Origin: Chloroflexi bacterium HGW-Chloroflexi-6
GTDB taxonomy: Bacteria; Chloroflexota; Anaerolineae; Anaerolineales; Villigracilaceae
Direction: 5' to 3'
Assembly (NCBI GenBank): GCA_002840685.1
Contig: PHBU01000011.1
Coordinates: 345,135 to 409,134, forward strand
Length of the DNA stretch: 64,000 nucleotides
Shown here: piece after piece, positions 31,417-41,274 of the stretch
Position numbering within the stretch: the stretch's first letter is position 1
Layout: every line of letters begins with the position of its first letter
Position numbers and translations under genes: made by a program
Notes under the pieces: generated by a model
What the model saw: only the letters and a program-made list of their open reading frames with translations
Told to the model about the DNA's origin: nothing
The model's database searches: none

Positions 31417-32547
31417 ATGCTGCATACCCAAATATCGCTGCTGGTTACATCACTCGTCAGGCGGGTTAGAAATGACTTGCCTCTCTTGGTGCACACACCA
31501 CCTGTTTGGAATGAAAAATCTCCTTTTGTTAGCGTTATTATTCCCTGCTATAACTTCGGTCATGTTGTAAGCGAGGCAGTGGATAGCGTTTTGAACCAAA
31601 CCTGGCAAGATCTGGAAATCATCATCGTTAACGATGGGTCCACAGATAAAGAAACCATCAAAACGCTTAGCGCTTTTCAACGCCCCAAAACGCGCATCCT
31701 AAACCTTCCTCAAAATATAGGTCTGCCTGCTGCACGGAATACGGGTATCCTCGAAGCGAGAGGAAAATATATTTGTTGTCTCGATGCCGACGATAAGCTT
31801 CAAGAAACCTACATCGAAAAAGCTATAACGGTTATGGAGATTAATAGCGGCATTTCTTTTGTATGGCCATGGACAAAAGTTTTTGGTTCCGAAGACCGGG
31901 TTTGGTATACACCTCAATTTGACCCCTATCAAATTTTGTTCTATAACCAGCTTAATTCTTCAGCAGTTTTTAAGAAATCGGCCTGGCAGCATGCGGGCGG
32001 ATTTAATGAAAACATGCGTGATGGCTTTGAAGACTGGGAATTTTGGATACGGTTGACAGGTCACAGCTTCCGCGGGTATCGTATTTCTGAAAAGCTCTTC
32101 TTTTGCCGTAGAGTAGGATATAGTTTTGCAAATCGGGCAGCAGATAATAAGGATGTATTATTTGAACAGATCAGGTCAAACAATGCTAATTTGTATATAA
32201 ATCCTAAATTGACAATGGAAACGATTAAGCGCTCCTATCGGGATTCGTATAATCCGACTCCTTTTTTGAACATTCATGAGCGAGAATACAAAGAGATTCA
32301 AGGATTAGATCGAATAATTATTTCCAGCTTAAATACGCAAGACACATTATCGTGGCTTCGTAGAAATCCAATGTCCCAGCCATTTCTTTGGATTTCAAAG
32401 AAAGCACTTGATGAAAAAACAACTGATGCATTGTATGCAATAACACCGTATGTTTACATCTTACCGAACTTCATGCCAGAATATGCGCGCCATGAATTTA
32501 TCATTTCCTTACACGATAAATTCCAAGTTCCGATTACTAAGGTTTAG
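31417..32547 (+). CDS. GT2 family glycosyltransferase
   Basis: The 376-residue protein has a GT-A domain: FVSVIIPCYNFGHVVSEAVD near residue 36, EIIIVNDGSTDKET, NIGLPAARNTGI and the metal-binding CCLDADDKLQ (DAD), then GFEDWEFWIRL. All residues expected for an inverting GT2 enzyme are present. The C-terminal ~120 residues are variable and not recognised. It starts four bases after the wzt stop, so the same transcript is likely. Sugar specificity is unknown. Confidence 0.88.
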   Translation: MLHTQISLLVTSLVRRVRNDLPLLVHTPPVWNEKSPFVSVIIPCYNFGHVVSEAVDSVLNQTWQDLEIIIVNDGSTDKETIKTLSAFQRPKTRILNLPQNIGLPAARNTGILEARGKYICCLDADDKLQETYIEKAITVMEINSGISFVWPWTKVFGSEDRVWYTPQFDPYQILFYNQLNSSAVFKKSAWQHAGGFNENMRDGFEDWEFWIRLTGHSFRGYRISEKLFFCRRVGYSFANRAADNKDVLFEQIRSNNANLYINPKLTMETIKRSYRDSYNPTPFLNIHEREYKEIQGLDRIIISSLNTQDTLSWLRRNPMSQPFLWISKKALDEKTTDALYAITPYVYILPNFMPEYARHEFIISLHDKFQVPITKV

Positions 32548-32845
32548 CCTTGATAATTTAGGCAATCTAAAGACTTGAAATAATTACACCAGCCAATCAG
32601 CAAGATGTGGCACTGGAACAATAGATACGGTGATTCAATAAGACTTTGGCAATTTAAACCTTATGGTAGAATGATTTTCAATTTGTATAAACAAGAAGTA
32701 CACATTTACAACTGTTTTATCAAGCCTTATGCAACAAAAAACATTTTTTTCGTACTACTAAAATCGCCATCTTGGGCAATATCAAAACAAGGCTACTCGC
32801 AAAAAAAGCATAACTCTACATTAGAGTTATAAGGAGATTGAATCA
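32548..32845 (+). other. Intergenic gap before rfbC with a hairpin at 32810-32830
   Basis: The gap is A/T-rich. An open frame at 32605-32832 has atypical composition and no family features, so I do not call it. A 9-bp hairpin with a three-base loop (32810-32818 with 32822-32830) directly precedes the AAGGAG ribosome site of rfbC and could influence translation or mRNA stability. Confidence 0.5.
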
Positions 32846-33394
32846 ATGGAGTATACGCCGCTGGAAATTAGTGACGTTATCTTAGTCCAGCCCAGGGTGT
32901 TTCAAGACGAACGTGGGTTTTTCTTAGAAAGCTACAAAAAGACAAGCTATGCTTCAGCGGGTATTTCACTGGGTTTTGTACAAAGCAATCATTCCGGCTC
33001 AAAGCAAGGTGTCTTGCGCGGGCTTCATTATCAAGTAAAGAATACTCAGGGCAAACTGGTCTGCGCAGTGCTCGGCGAAATCTTCGATGTGGCGGTAGAT
33101 TTACGGCGCAATTCGCCGACTTTCGGAAAATGGGTGGGGGCGTATCTTTCTGCAGAAAAAAAGAACCAGTTATGGATTCCGCCGGGTTTTGCGCATGGAT
33201 TTTATGCCGTTAGTTCCTGGGCAGAAGTTTTCTACCAGGCCACCGATTTTTACGCCCCTGAATCTGAGCGGACCCTGCTGTGGAATGATCCGCAAGTTGC
33301 CATTCAGTGGCCCATCGAGAACGGCCAAATGCCCATCCTTTCGCCAAAGGATGCGGACGGAGTGCCTTTGGCGCAGGCAGATTTATTCGGATAG
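32846..33394 (+). CDS. rfbC: dTDP-4-dehydrorhamnose 3,5-epimerase
   Basis: The 182-residue cupin-fold protein has all RfbC landmarks: FQDERGFFLESYK near residue 21, GVLRGLHYQVKN near 55 with the catalytic His, VDLRRNSPTFGKWVG near 81, and WIPPGFAHGFYAVS near 110. The length is usual. It catalyses the third step of dTDP-L-rhamnose formation. It leads rfbC-B-A-D, whose four genes follow with spacings of 12, -4 and -1 bp. Confidence 0.96.
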   Translation: MEYTPLEISDVILVQPRVFQDERGFFLESYKKTSYASAGISLGFVQSNHSGSKQGVLRGLHYQVKNTQGKLVCAVLGEIFDVAVDLRRNSPTFGKWVGAYLSAEKKNQLWIPPGFAHGFYAVSSWAEVFYQATDFYAPESERTLLWNDPQVAIQWPIENGQMPILSPKDADGVPLAQADLFG

Positions 33395-33406
33395 GCAGGC
33401 TTAAAT

Positions 33407-34492
33407 ATGAAAAATGTACTGGTCACCGGTGGAGCAGGATTCATTGGCTCGAATTTTGTGCACTATCTGCTCAAGACCGAGCCTGAAGTAAACATCATCA
33501 ATTTGGACGCTTTAACCTACGCAGGTTCTCAAGAAAACCTGAAAGATTTGCCCACCCGTGGGTCTTACACCTTTGTAGATGGTAATATCTGTGACCGAAG
33601 TCTGGTTTCAAGCCTGCTCAAACAATACGCTATTGATACAATTGTACATTTTGCGGCAGAGTCGCACGTTGACCGTTCAATTGCAGGCCCTGAGCCATTC
33701 ATCCAAACCAATATTGTTGGAACTTTTACGCTTCTGGAAGCAGCCCGCAAATTTTGGCTAGATGAAAAAGGAGTTTCTGGTCAGGAAGTTCGCTTCCAGC
33801 ATGTCTCAACCGACGAAGTCTACGGATCGTTGAACCCCGATGAATCCGCCTTTTCAGAAACTACCCCCTACGCGCCGAATTCACCCTATGCCGCATCCAA
33901 AGCATCCAGTGACCATGTGGCCCGGTCTTATGCCCATACCTACAATTTACCGCTGACCATAACCAATTGTTCCAACAATTACGGTCCGCGCCAATTTCCA
34001 GAAAAACTGATTCCGCTCATCATTTTGAACGCCCTGGAAGGCAAAAAACTGCCTGTTTATGGTGACGGTCAACAAATAAGGGATTGGTTATTCGTGGAAG
34101 ATCATTGCGAAGCTATTTTGGCAGTGCTAAAAAAAGGGACTGCGGGCGAAACCTACAACATTGGCGGCGAGAACCAGCCCACCAACCTGAGCATTGTTCA
34201 AACCATCTGCGATTTGTTGGATGAATTTAAACCTGACCCATCCATCTCTCCGCGCCGCAGCCTGATTGATTTTGTCACAGACCGCCCCGGTCATGACCGT
34301 CGTTATGCCATGAATATTCAAAAAATTCGCAAGACATTGGGATGGCAGCCCAAACATACTTTGCAAGACGGTCTGCGTGAAACCGTGCAGTGGTACTTAT
34401 CAAATACACAGTGGGTTGCTGCAATTCGCACACAGCAAGAATATCAACAGTGGCTAACCCAAAATTACACAAAAAGGGAAACCAAACGATGA
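33407..34492 (+). CDS. rfbB: dTDP-glucose 4,6-dehydratase
   Basis: The 361-residue extended short-chain dehydrogenase has the NAD motif [17 protein letters not shown] at the N-terminus, [10 protein letters not shown] near residue 85, [11 protein letters not shown] near 135 and the catalytic [10 protein letters not shown] near 162, then [15 protein letters not shown]. It converts dTDP-glucose to dTDP-4-keto-6-deoxyglucose. A complete, normal-length enzyme. The stop overlaps the start of rfbA (ATGA). Confidence 0.96.
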   Translation: MKNVLVTGGAGFIGSNFVHYLLKTEPEVNIINLDALTYAGSQENLKDLPTRGSYTFVDGNICDRSLVSSLLKQYAIDTIVHFAAESHVDRSIAGPEPFIQTNIVGTFTLLEAARKFWLDEKGVSGQEVRFQHVSTDEVYGSLNPDESAFSETTPYAPNSPYAASKASSDHVARSYAHTYNLPLTITNCSNNYGPRQFPEKLIPLIILNALEGKKLPVYGDGQQIRDWLFVEDHCEAILAVLKKGTAGETYNIGGENQPTNLSIVQTICDLLDEFKPDPSISPRRSLIDFVTDRPGHDRRYAMNIQKIRKTLGWQPKHTLQDGLRETVQWYLSNTQWVAAIRTQQEYQQWLTQNYTKRETKR

Positions 34493-35361
34493 AGGGTATT
34501 ATCCTGGCCGGAGGCAACGGCACCCGACTTCACCCCCTGACCCTGTCTACCAGCAAACAACTTTTACCGGTCTACGACAAACCGATGATCTATTACCCGT
34601 TATCAATGCTTATGTTAGCGGGTATTCGCGATATCCTTGTCATCAGCACGCCTTATGACCTGCCTGCTTTTCGCCACCTATTGGGGAGCGGCGAGCAGTG
34701 GGGGTTGCAATTTCAATATGCTGAACAGGATCAGCCGCGTGGCCTGGCTGATGCCTTCCGGGTCGGGGCTAAATTCATCGATGGGCAACCCAGTTGCCTG
34801 ATTTTGGGCGACAATATCTTTTTTGGCAACGGTCTGCCCGAAATTCTTCGCCGTTCTGCGGGTCTGACCGAGGGTGCACGCATTTTTGCCTACCCGGTGC
34901 GTGACCCGCAACGCTACGGAATTGTTGAATTCGACCATCGAGGGAAAGTCCTGAGCCTGGAAGAAAAGCCAGCCCAGCCACGCTCCCATTTTGCGATCCC
35001 TGGTATATATTTTTATGACCAACAAGTGGTTGAGATGGCGGCCAATCTGAAACCATCGGCGCGCGGCGAATTGGAAATCACAGATATTAATCGTCTTTAT
35101 CTGGAGCGTGAACAGTTAGATGTAGAGGAACTGGGTCGCGGATATGCCTGGCTGGATGCTGGTACTCATGAATCCCTGCTGCAAGCTGCAACATTTATCC
35201 AGGCTGTGCAAGAACGACAGGGAATGATGATCTCGTGCCCAGAAGAAATTGCCTACCGCTTGGGCTTTATTGAAAAGGCTCAACTGGTTGAGTTAGCCGA
35301 GCGATTGAAAAATAATTCATATGGCCGCTATCTGGAGCTCCTGGCAAGCGGGAAAATCTGA
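34489..35361 (+). CDS. rfbA: Glucose-1-phosphate thymidylyltransferase
   Basis: The 290-residue nucleotidyltransferase begins [17 protein letters not shown] and continues [20 protein letters not shown], the RfbA signature. LGDNIFFG near residue 108 and [16 protein letters not shown] near 220 follow. The ATG at 34489 overlaps the rfbB stop and begins exactly where the family begins; an upstream in-frame extension to 34390 is only coding-frame overlap. It makes dTDP-glucose from glucose-1-phosphate and dTTP. Confidence 0.96.
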   Translation: MKGIILAGGNGTRLHPLTLSTSKQLLPVYDKPMIYYPLSMLMLAGIRDILVISTPYDLPAFRHLLGSGEQWGLQFQYAEQDQPRGLADAFRVGAKFIDGQPSCLILGDNIFFGNGLPEILRRSAGLTEGARIFAYPVRDPQRYGIVEFDHRGKVLSLEEKPAQPRSHFAIPGIYFYDQQVVEMAANLKPSARGELEITDINRLYLEREQLDVEELGRGYAWLDAGTHESLLQAATFIQAVQERQGMMISCPEEIAYRLGFIEKAQLVELAERLKNNSYGRYLELLASGKI

Positions 35362-36227
35362 TGCAAATTCTATTACTTGGGAAAAATGGCCAATTGGGAA
35401 GTGAATTGCACCGCTGTCTGTTACCACTCGGGCAAGTGCAAGCGCTTGATTACCCTGAGATCGATCTGGCAAATCAAGGAAGTTTGCGGGCCTTATTACA
35501 GGCCAGCAAACCTGATATTGTTGTCAACGCCACAGCTTATACCGCTGTGGACCGCGCCGAAAACGAAAGAGAATTGGCTTATGCCATCAATGCAACAGGA
35601 CCTGCGGTAATCGCCGATGAAGCAAAGGCGCTCGGCGCAGTGTTTATTCATTATTCGACAGACTATGTCTTTGATGGAAAAAAAGGCGCGCCTTATGATG
35701 AGGCGGACACCCCAAATCCTTTAAACGTATATGGGACCAGCAAGCTGGCCGGGGAACAGGCCATCCAGGCTGTGGGCGGCGCAAATCTTATCTTGCGAAC
35801 AGCCTGGGTCTACAGCCTGCAGCGTGATAGTTTTGTCACCAAGGTTTTGCAATGGGCAAGAAAAAACGAGACCCTGAAAATCGTTGATGATCAGGTAAGC
35901 AACCCGACCTGGGCGCGCATGCTTGCCCAGATCACTACGCTATTGTTAGCACGTGGTCCAGATTACATCTCTGAACGCGCCGGTCTATATCACCTGGCTG
36001 GGGATGGCTACACCAGTCGTTTGGGCTGGGCAAAGCGAATTCTGATGCTTGATCCAAAATCACATGAGCAAATCACCAGAGAACTTATTCCTGCTGCAAC
36101 AACTGATTTTCCCACCCCTGCCGAGCGCCCGCTCCTTTCGGCAATGAATTGTGCAAAATTCTGCGAAACATTTCACTTATGTTTACCCAATTGGGATGAA
36201 GCTCTTTCTCTGGCGATGAACACATAG
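35361..36227 (+). CDS. rfbD: dTDP-4-dehydrorhamnose reductase
   Basis: The 288-residue short-chain reductase starts QILLLGKNGQLGSEL (NADPH loop). It has NATAYTAVDRAE near residue 55, HYSTDYVFDGKKGAPYDE near 95 and catalytic YGTSKLAGEQAI near 127. It carries out the last step to dTDP-L-rhamnose. Its ATG shares one base with the rfbA stop. It closes the operon that begins at 20779. Confidence 0.95.
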   Translation: MQILLLGKNGQLGSELHRCLLPLGQVQALDYPEIDLANQGSLRALLQASKPDIVVNATAYTAVDRAENERELAYAINATGPAVIADEAKALGAVFIHYSTDYVFDGKKGAPYDEADTPNPLNVYGTSKLAGEQAIQAVGGANLILRTAWVYSLQRDSFVTKVLQWARKNETLKIVDDQVSNPTWARMLAQITTLLLARGPDYISERAGLYHLAGDGYTSRLGWAKRILMLDPKSHEQITRELIPAATTDFPTPAERPLLSAMNCAKFCETFHLCLPNWDEALSLAMNT

Positions 36228-36550
36228 TGATTTATATCAAAAAATCGTTCCCCTATTTTCGATGGAATTTTAATGAGCGTGCTTTTTTTATCTGATGTGT
36301 TTTTCTTTTAAGCAAGCTTGTGAAATACAGTGTTTTTGAAAATCAGTAATTCGTATGGTTATTTCCTTAAACACTTAAAACATCCAGAAATTGGTAATGG
36401 TTGAAAACACAGGCAATAAAGATTTATCATGTATGTTGTTCCAATTCTAAAAACAAAGAGCTTTTTTGTAACCTTTTATCTCACAAAAAAGCCAACGCCC
36501 CAAAATTTACTGATACAAACATCACCAAGGGATGAGCGAAGGAAGAGGAC
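36228..36550. other. A/T-rich intergenic region with a 10-bp hairpin at 36460-36492
   Basis: Arms 36460-36469 and 36483-36492 pair (GCTTTTTTGT with ACAAAAAAGC) around a 13-nt loop. This may be a weak terminator for the rhamnose operon, or a leader structure of the next gene. I see no gene here and no clear promoter. Confidence 0.4.
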
Positions 36551-39500
36551 ATGGAGAAACAGAACAGCAACAAATTGGTTGTAGTTTTGGGGATGCATCG
36601 AAGCGGTACCAGTGTTGTTACCCGAGGACTTAGAGTATTGGGTGTTGACCTGGGAAATGATTTTTTACCAGATAAAGACGATAACCCCAAAGGTTTCTGG
36701 GAGGATAGCGATCTTAATGCGTTAAACATTGAAATACTGAATGCAGTAGGAAATCATTGGCATTATCTTGCGCAAGTTACACGCAGCGATATCGATACTC
36801 TGCACAAGAAAGGCTATTTTCTTCGTGCGGTTGAACTGTTAAGAGAAAAAACCAGCAAAGCTATTGTTTTTGGTTTTAAAGATCCCAGGGTGGCGAAATT
36901 ATTATATTTCTGGAAAGATGTTTTTGCCCATTGCAAGTTGGAGGTTGGGTATGTATTGACAATTCGCCACCCTCTCAGCGTTGTAAAATCTTTAGCCGAA
37001 CGCGATGGGTTCGACCATGAAAAAAGTTACTTCATGTGGCTCGAACATGTCATATCCAGTCTGTCTAATTCCGAAAATTGTAATCGCGTTCTTATTGACT
37101 ACGACCTGCTGATGCAATCACCTGACCGCGAATTAAACAAGATTGCAAAAGAACTTGGCCTGTCAGTGAACCAATCAGAATTACAAAAATATGCTACAGA
37201 ATTTTTAGATGATAGTTTGCGGCACACAATATATAGCCCAAATGATTTATTGTTGGATGTTGCTTGTCCACCACTTGTTCATGAAGTTTATTCAGCTTTA
37301 TTTAACGTGGCAACTGGCGAAGCAGCTCTCGACGAGGCTATACAGAGCAAAGTGTCTCAATGGGAGGCTGAACTTGAGCGATTAAAAGTTCCACTGGTTT
37401 TTATAGACAACCTTTATAAACAAAAAGATCGTGTCTTACAAGAACGAGATAATTCCATCAAGACTTTGCAAGAAAAAGAGCAGATCATCAAGACTTTGCA
37501 AGAAAAAGAGCAGATTGCCGTTTTACAGGAAAGAGAAAAGGCTATCGAAGCATTACAAGAAAAAGAACAAGCTATCAAGGCCTTACAAGAAAAAGAACAC
37601 GAAAAAGATCTGATGATCCAGATTCTACAATCCAAACTCCAAGAGAAAAAACAGATTCTCGAGATCAAAGCCAGAGAGCAAGAAGCGGCAATCAGATTAT
37701 TACAAAATCAAATTATCGAGAAAGATCAAAAAATTCAAAATCCAACAGGGTTTGAAAAGCAAATTCGCGAAAAAGAACAAAAAATAACGCTGCTTCAGGC
37801 GCAGGTGACCGAACGGAATATTGATATTAAGAAGCTGATCGAGTGGATATACGATGCAGAAAACATTATCACAGCATTGCTAGATTCGCGTCGCTGGAAA
37901 ATTGGCAATATGATCGGCAACGTGCTTCAGCGCATTACCCGTAAACCGGAAGGACTGGTCACGGGGTATTTAACAGGAATTACAAGTCAAGTAAATGGGC
38001 TGGAACAAAAGTATTTTCCCCGGCCGGTTTCAGTTGGGGTTGGAGCACCGGTTGAGCCGATAAAATATCGCGAAACAGATATCGTGATTTGCATTCACAA
38101 TGCACTGGTTGATGTTAAAAAATGTTTGGGTTCTGTCAAAGAGCATACAGATGTTCCCTATCGCTTAATTCTGGTGGATGATGGCAGCGCAAAGGAATGC
38201 AAAGAATATCTCTCTCATTTTGCCAAGGAGACCCCAAACACGATCTTAATCAGAAACGAATCTGCCAGCGGTTTTACAAAAGCAGCAAACCAGGGAATGC
38301 GCGTGTCAAAAAAAGAATATGTGGTTTTGCTTAACAGCGACACCATCGTAACTCCCGGCTGGATCAAACGTATGCAGGAATGCGGCGAGAGCAGTAAATC
38401 CATTGGAATTATTGGACCATTATCGAATGCTGCCAGCTGGCAATCCATCCCTAAACTCATGCAAAGCGATGGGAAATGGTCCTTGAATCCTCTGCCAGCC
38501 GACTGGACTCCTGAGAAAATGGCAGAGGCTGTAAATAAATTCTCGGCCAGAAAATTTCCCCGTGTTGCTTTACTCAATGGATTTTGCCTGCTAATTAAGA
38601 GATCTGTTATTGAAAAAATTGGCTATCTGGATGAAGCAAACTTTCCTGAAGGATATGGTGAGGAGAATGATTACTGTTTGAGGGCTCAAGATTCGGGTTT
38701 TGAACTGGCTGTAGCCGATCATGCTTATGTGTATCATGCCAAAACCAAGAGCTATTCTCTTGAGCGACGATTGGAGCTAACCAAAAGAGGCCAAATCGCT
38801 CTTGAGGCCAAATATAGTCGTCAAAGGCTCGATGATAGTGTCACCGCCATAAAAAAGAACCCCGCTCTGCGCGAAATGCGTTACAACATTGAGCAAGAAT
38901 TGCAACCATACTCCATGGGGCTTTCTGTGCTTTTCGTTCTGCCTCTTCCAGGAATTGGTGGAGGAAGCCACTCTATCATCCAGGAAGTGGAGGAAATGCG
39001 AAAGCTTGGCGCAAATGCGCAGGTAGCTGTCCGTTACTCTTTTCTGGAAATCCTGCACACGAACTACCCTCATCTAAAAGAGACGGAAAACCTATTTTTT
39101 GGCTATAAAGATGAGGATGACCTTACCTGCTACGCAGCAGATTTTAATGTTGTTATTGCAACAGTATGGGATTCAGTCGAGCTTATAAAAAAAGTTGTTG
39201 ACAAATATCCCCATATCCTTCCAGCTTATTATGTGCAGGATTATGAGCCCTGGTTTTGCGATAAGGAATCCACAGAATGGACCAGGGCATCCCTTTCTTA
39301 TACATTGATACCCAATGCCGTACTTTTTGCAAAAACCCGATGGCTTTGTGATAAGGTGGCAGATGCTCATGGCGTTCATGTAGAGAAAGTTTTACCAAGC
39401 CTCGATAAACGTGTGTATTATCCGGCTGTGCCAATCTCTGCAAAGGTAGCCTGGCCAGTCCACATAACTGCAATGATCAGGCCAAGCACCCCACGCAGAG

Positions 39501-41110
39501 GAGCACCTCGCACTATGCGAGTTTTGCAACGTATTAAAGAGCATTTTGGCGAGCGTGTGAGGATAGAAATATTTGGCTGCAGCGAAAGCGAAATAATACA
39601 AAATAATTTGGAACACGATTTTGAGTACACCAATTATGGGATATTAAACCGTGAAGAAGTGGCTAATATTTTGAGACGGTCGGATATTTTTCTGGATTTT
39701 TCTGAATTTCAGGCATTTGGAAGAACCGGTCTTGAGGCCATGGCATGCGGATGTGCCGTGGTACTCCCCGCCCATGGCGGGGTGACAGAATATGCAGATG
39801 ATGGGATAAACGGTTTAATTGTAAACACAGAAAACGAAGATGAGTGCCTGAGAGCGGTTCAATCCCTTGTCCAAAACGCTGAACTCAGAGAAGATATTCA
39901 AAAGAAAGCGATCCAAAAATCAAAAGAGTATTCTGTTACCACAGCTGCAGCATCTGAACTGGCCGTTTTATCAGAAAAATATTCCAGACATGTCAAAAAG
40001 CTCAATACCCCGGAAACACCTGCGCCGTACATTCAAACTGGCGAACCTGCCAACCTGCGGGTGATCGGAATTGTTGCACGAAGGGCCCAGGGCTTTCAGG
40101 GATCAGCATATATCCGCATTCTGTATCCCCTTACCAACCCTTCTATAAGAAATGATCTATCCTTTTCCATTGGAAATATTTTTGATGTCTACGAGACAAA
40201 GCCAGACATTGTTGTTGTCCAAAGGATAGCCATTTCCGATGAAAATGAAGCCCGGGAATTGGTTTCTTTTTGCAAATCTAATGGAATAAAACTAGTTTAT
40301 GAAACCGACGATGACTTATTCGAAATAGCAAAACCAGGCTCATCTCATCCAGAGGCTGAAAGTTATGCAATTTGGACCAAAGGTGCCAAAGTCCTGGCTT
40401 TGAACGCAGATTTGCTTACGGTTTCATCAGAACCATTAAAACGCAAGCTAAGTGATTTGAATTCGGCAATACAAGTGATACCTAACGCATTGGATGAAGA
40501 AGTATGGCAAATTGATTCCCTCTTACCGCAGATAAAAGATACAACTGATATTGGAATCCTGTATATGGGAACAAGAACTCATGGGCGAGATCTGGCAATG
40601 ATTGAAACAGCCCTAAAAAAAGTAAAGAAAAAATTCGGCAACAGAGTGAGATTTGATGTGATCGGAGTCTCATCCGAATCGCTAGACTCAAACCTATACA
40701 ATGTCATTATTCCACCAGTAGCAGAATATCCCGATTTTGTTGCATGGTTGAAAAGTATGGCGCACAAATGGTCAATCGGTCTGACACCATTGGCTAATAC
40801 CAGCTTCAACGAATGCAAAAGCTATATAAAATATCTGGATTATTCTGGGCTTGGATTGGTCAGTGTATGCTCAAAAATTACCCCTTACGAGGCAGTTGTC
40901 CAGCACGGTATAAATGGTTTTCTGGTAGAAAACAATGAGGATAGTTGGTATGATGCACTAGCACGATTGATAGAAGATGACAATCTGCGCAAAAGTGTGT
41001 CAGCCAATGCTTACCAGGGATTGATAGATAACCACAAACAAAAAAACAGATCCAAAGATTGGCTAAATGCAATGAATTTGGTAATTAATGGCATCACCAG
41101 AGAAAGATAA
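36551..41110 (+). CDS. Giant fusion: sulfotransferase-like, coiled coil, GT2 and two GT-B domains
   Basis: The 1519-residue protein begins with a sulfotransferase-like domain (~8-235): VVVLGMHRSGTSVVTRGL is the PAPS 5'-phosphosulfate loop and LTIRHPLSVVKSLAERDGF the second region. Residues ~275-430 form a charged coiled coil. A GT2 domain covers ~508-770 (DIVICIHNALVDVKKCL, LILVDDGSAKE, LNSDTIVTPGW). Residues ~785-1160 are a GT-B domain (LFVLPLPGIGGGSHSIIQEV, then EFQAFGRTGLEAMACGCAV), similar to WsaF-like rhamnosyltransferases. Residues ~1168-1519 are a further GT-B-like domain (VYETDDDLFEI, then VIPNALDEEVW). No membrane helix is visible. It may build and sulfate a glycan repeat. The rfb operon upstream fits a rhamnose donor. 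Confidence 0.82.
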   Translation: MEKQNSNKLVVVLGMHRSGTSVVTRGLRVLGVDLGNDFLPDKDDNPKGFWEDSDLNALNIEILNAVGNHWHYLAQVTRSDIDTLHKKGYFLRAVELLREKTSKAIVFGFKDPRVAKLLYFWKDVFAHCKLEVGYVLTIRHPLSVVKSLAERDGFDHEKSYFMWLEHVISSLSNSENCNRVLIDYDLLMQSPDRELNKIAKELGLSVNQSELQKYATEFLDDSLRHTIYSPNDLLLDVACPPLVHEVYSALFNVATGEAALDEAIQSKVSQWEAELERLKVPLVFIDNLYKQKDRVLQERDNSIKTLQEKEQIIKTLQEKEQIAVLQEREKAIEALQEKEQAIKALQEKEHEKDLMIQILQSKLQEKKQILEIKAREQEAAIRLLQNQIIEKDQKIQNPTGFEKQIREKEQKITLLQAQVTERNIDIKKLIEWIYDAENIITALLDSRRWKIGNMIGNVLQRITRKPEGLVTGYLTGITSQVNGLEQKYFPRPVSVGVGAPVEPIKYRETDIVICIHNALVDVKKCLGSVKEHTDVPYRLILVDDGSAKECKEYLSHFAKETPNTILIRNESASGFTKAANQGMRVSKKEYVVLLNSDTIVTPGWIKRMQECGESSKSIGIIGPLSNAASWQSIPKLMQSDGKWSLNPLPADWTPEKMAEAVNKFSARKFPRVALLNGFCLLIKRSVIEKIGYLDEANFPEGYGEENDYCLRAQDSGFELAVADHAYVYHAKTKSYSLERRLELTKRGQIALEAKYSRQRLDDSVTAIKKNPALREMRYNIEQELQPYSMGLSVLFVLPLPGIGGGSHSIIQEVEEMRKLGANAQVAVRYSFLEILHTNYPHLKETENLFFGYKDEDDLTCYAADFNVVIATVWDSVELIKKVVDKYPHILPAYYVQDYEPWFCDKESTEWTRASLSYTLIPNAVLFAKTRWLCDKVADAHGVHVEKVLPSLDKRVYYPAVPISAKVAWPVHITAMIRPSTPRRGAPRTMRVLQRIKEHFGERVRIEIFGCSESEIIQNNLEHDFEYTNYGILNREEVANILRRSDIFLDFSEFQAFGRTGLEAMACGCAVVLPAHGGVTEYADDGINGLIVNTENEDECLRAVQSLVQNAELREDIQKKAIQKSKEYSVTTAAASELAVLSEKYSRHVKKLNTPETPAPYIQTGEPANLRVIGIVARRAQGFQGSAYIRILYPLTNPSIRNDLSFSIGNIFDVYETKPDIVVVQRIAISDENEARELVSFCKSNGIKLVYETDDDLFEIAKPGSSHPEAESYAIWTKGAKVLALNADLLTVSSEPLKRKLSDLNSAIQVIPNALDEEVWQIDSLLPQIKDTTDIGILYMGTRTHGRDLAMIETALKKVKKKFGNRVRFDVIGVSSESLDSNLYNVIIPPVAEYPDFVAWLKSMAHKWSIGLTPLANTSFNECKSYIKYLDYSGLGLVSVCSKITPYEAVVQHGINGFLVENNEDSWYDALARLIEDDNLRKSVSANAYQGLIDNHKQKNRSKDWLNAMNLVINGITRER
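37456..37515 (+). repeat. Two identical 30-bp tandem units in the coiled-coil coding region
   Basis: The unit at 37456-37485 is repeated exactly at 37486-37515 and encodes the ten residues KTLQEKEQII-type. Degenerate QEKE units continue to about 37610. Copy-number change by slippage would keep the frame and alter only coiled-coil length. Confidence 0.85.
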
Positions 41111-41274
41111 ATAATATTGGCATCCGGCAAAACTCCTTTTGGTAACAGTTTACCCGGGTGGATAAGCCAAAAACGCATGAGAGCTCAATACTCAAGCGAA
41201 TTACATAGATAGATGGGATCGCCTATCTTCAACCATAGTAATAACAAAAAATTGTGCATTGAGAAAATATCCTC

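Noticed and set aside
32605..32832. 75-codon open frame before rfbC
   Set aside because: Aromatic- and basic-rich A/T-driven composition, no ribosome site, and its end lies inside the rfbC leader hairpin.
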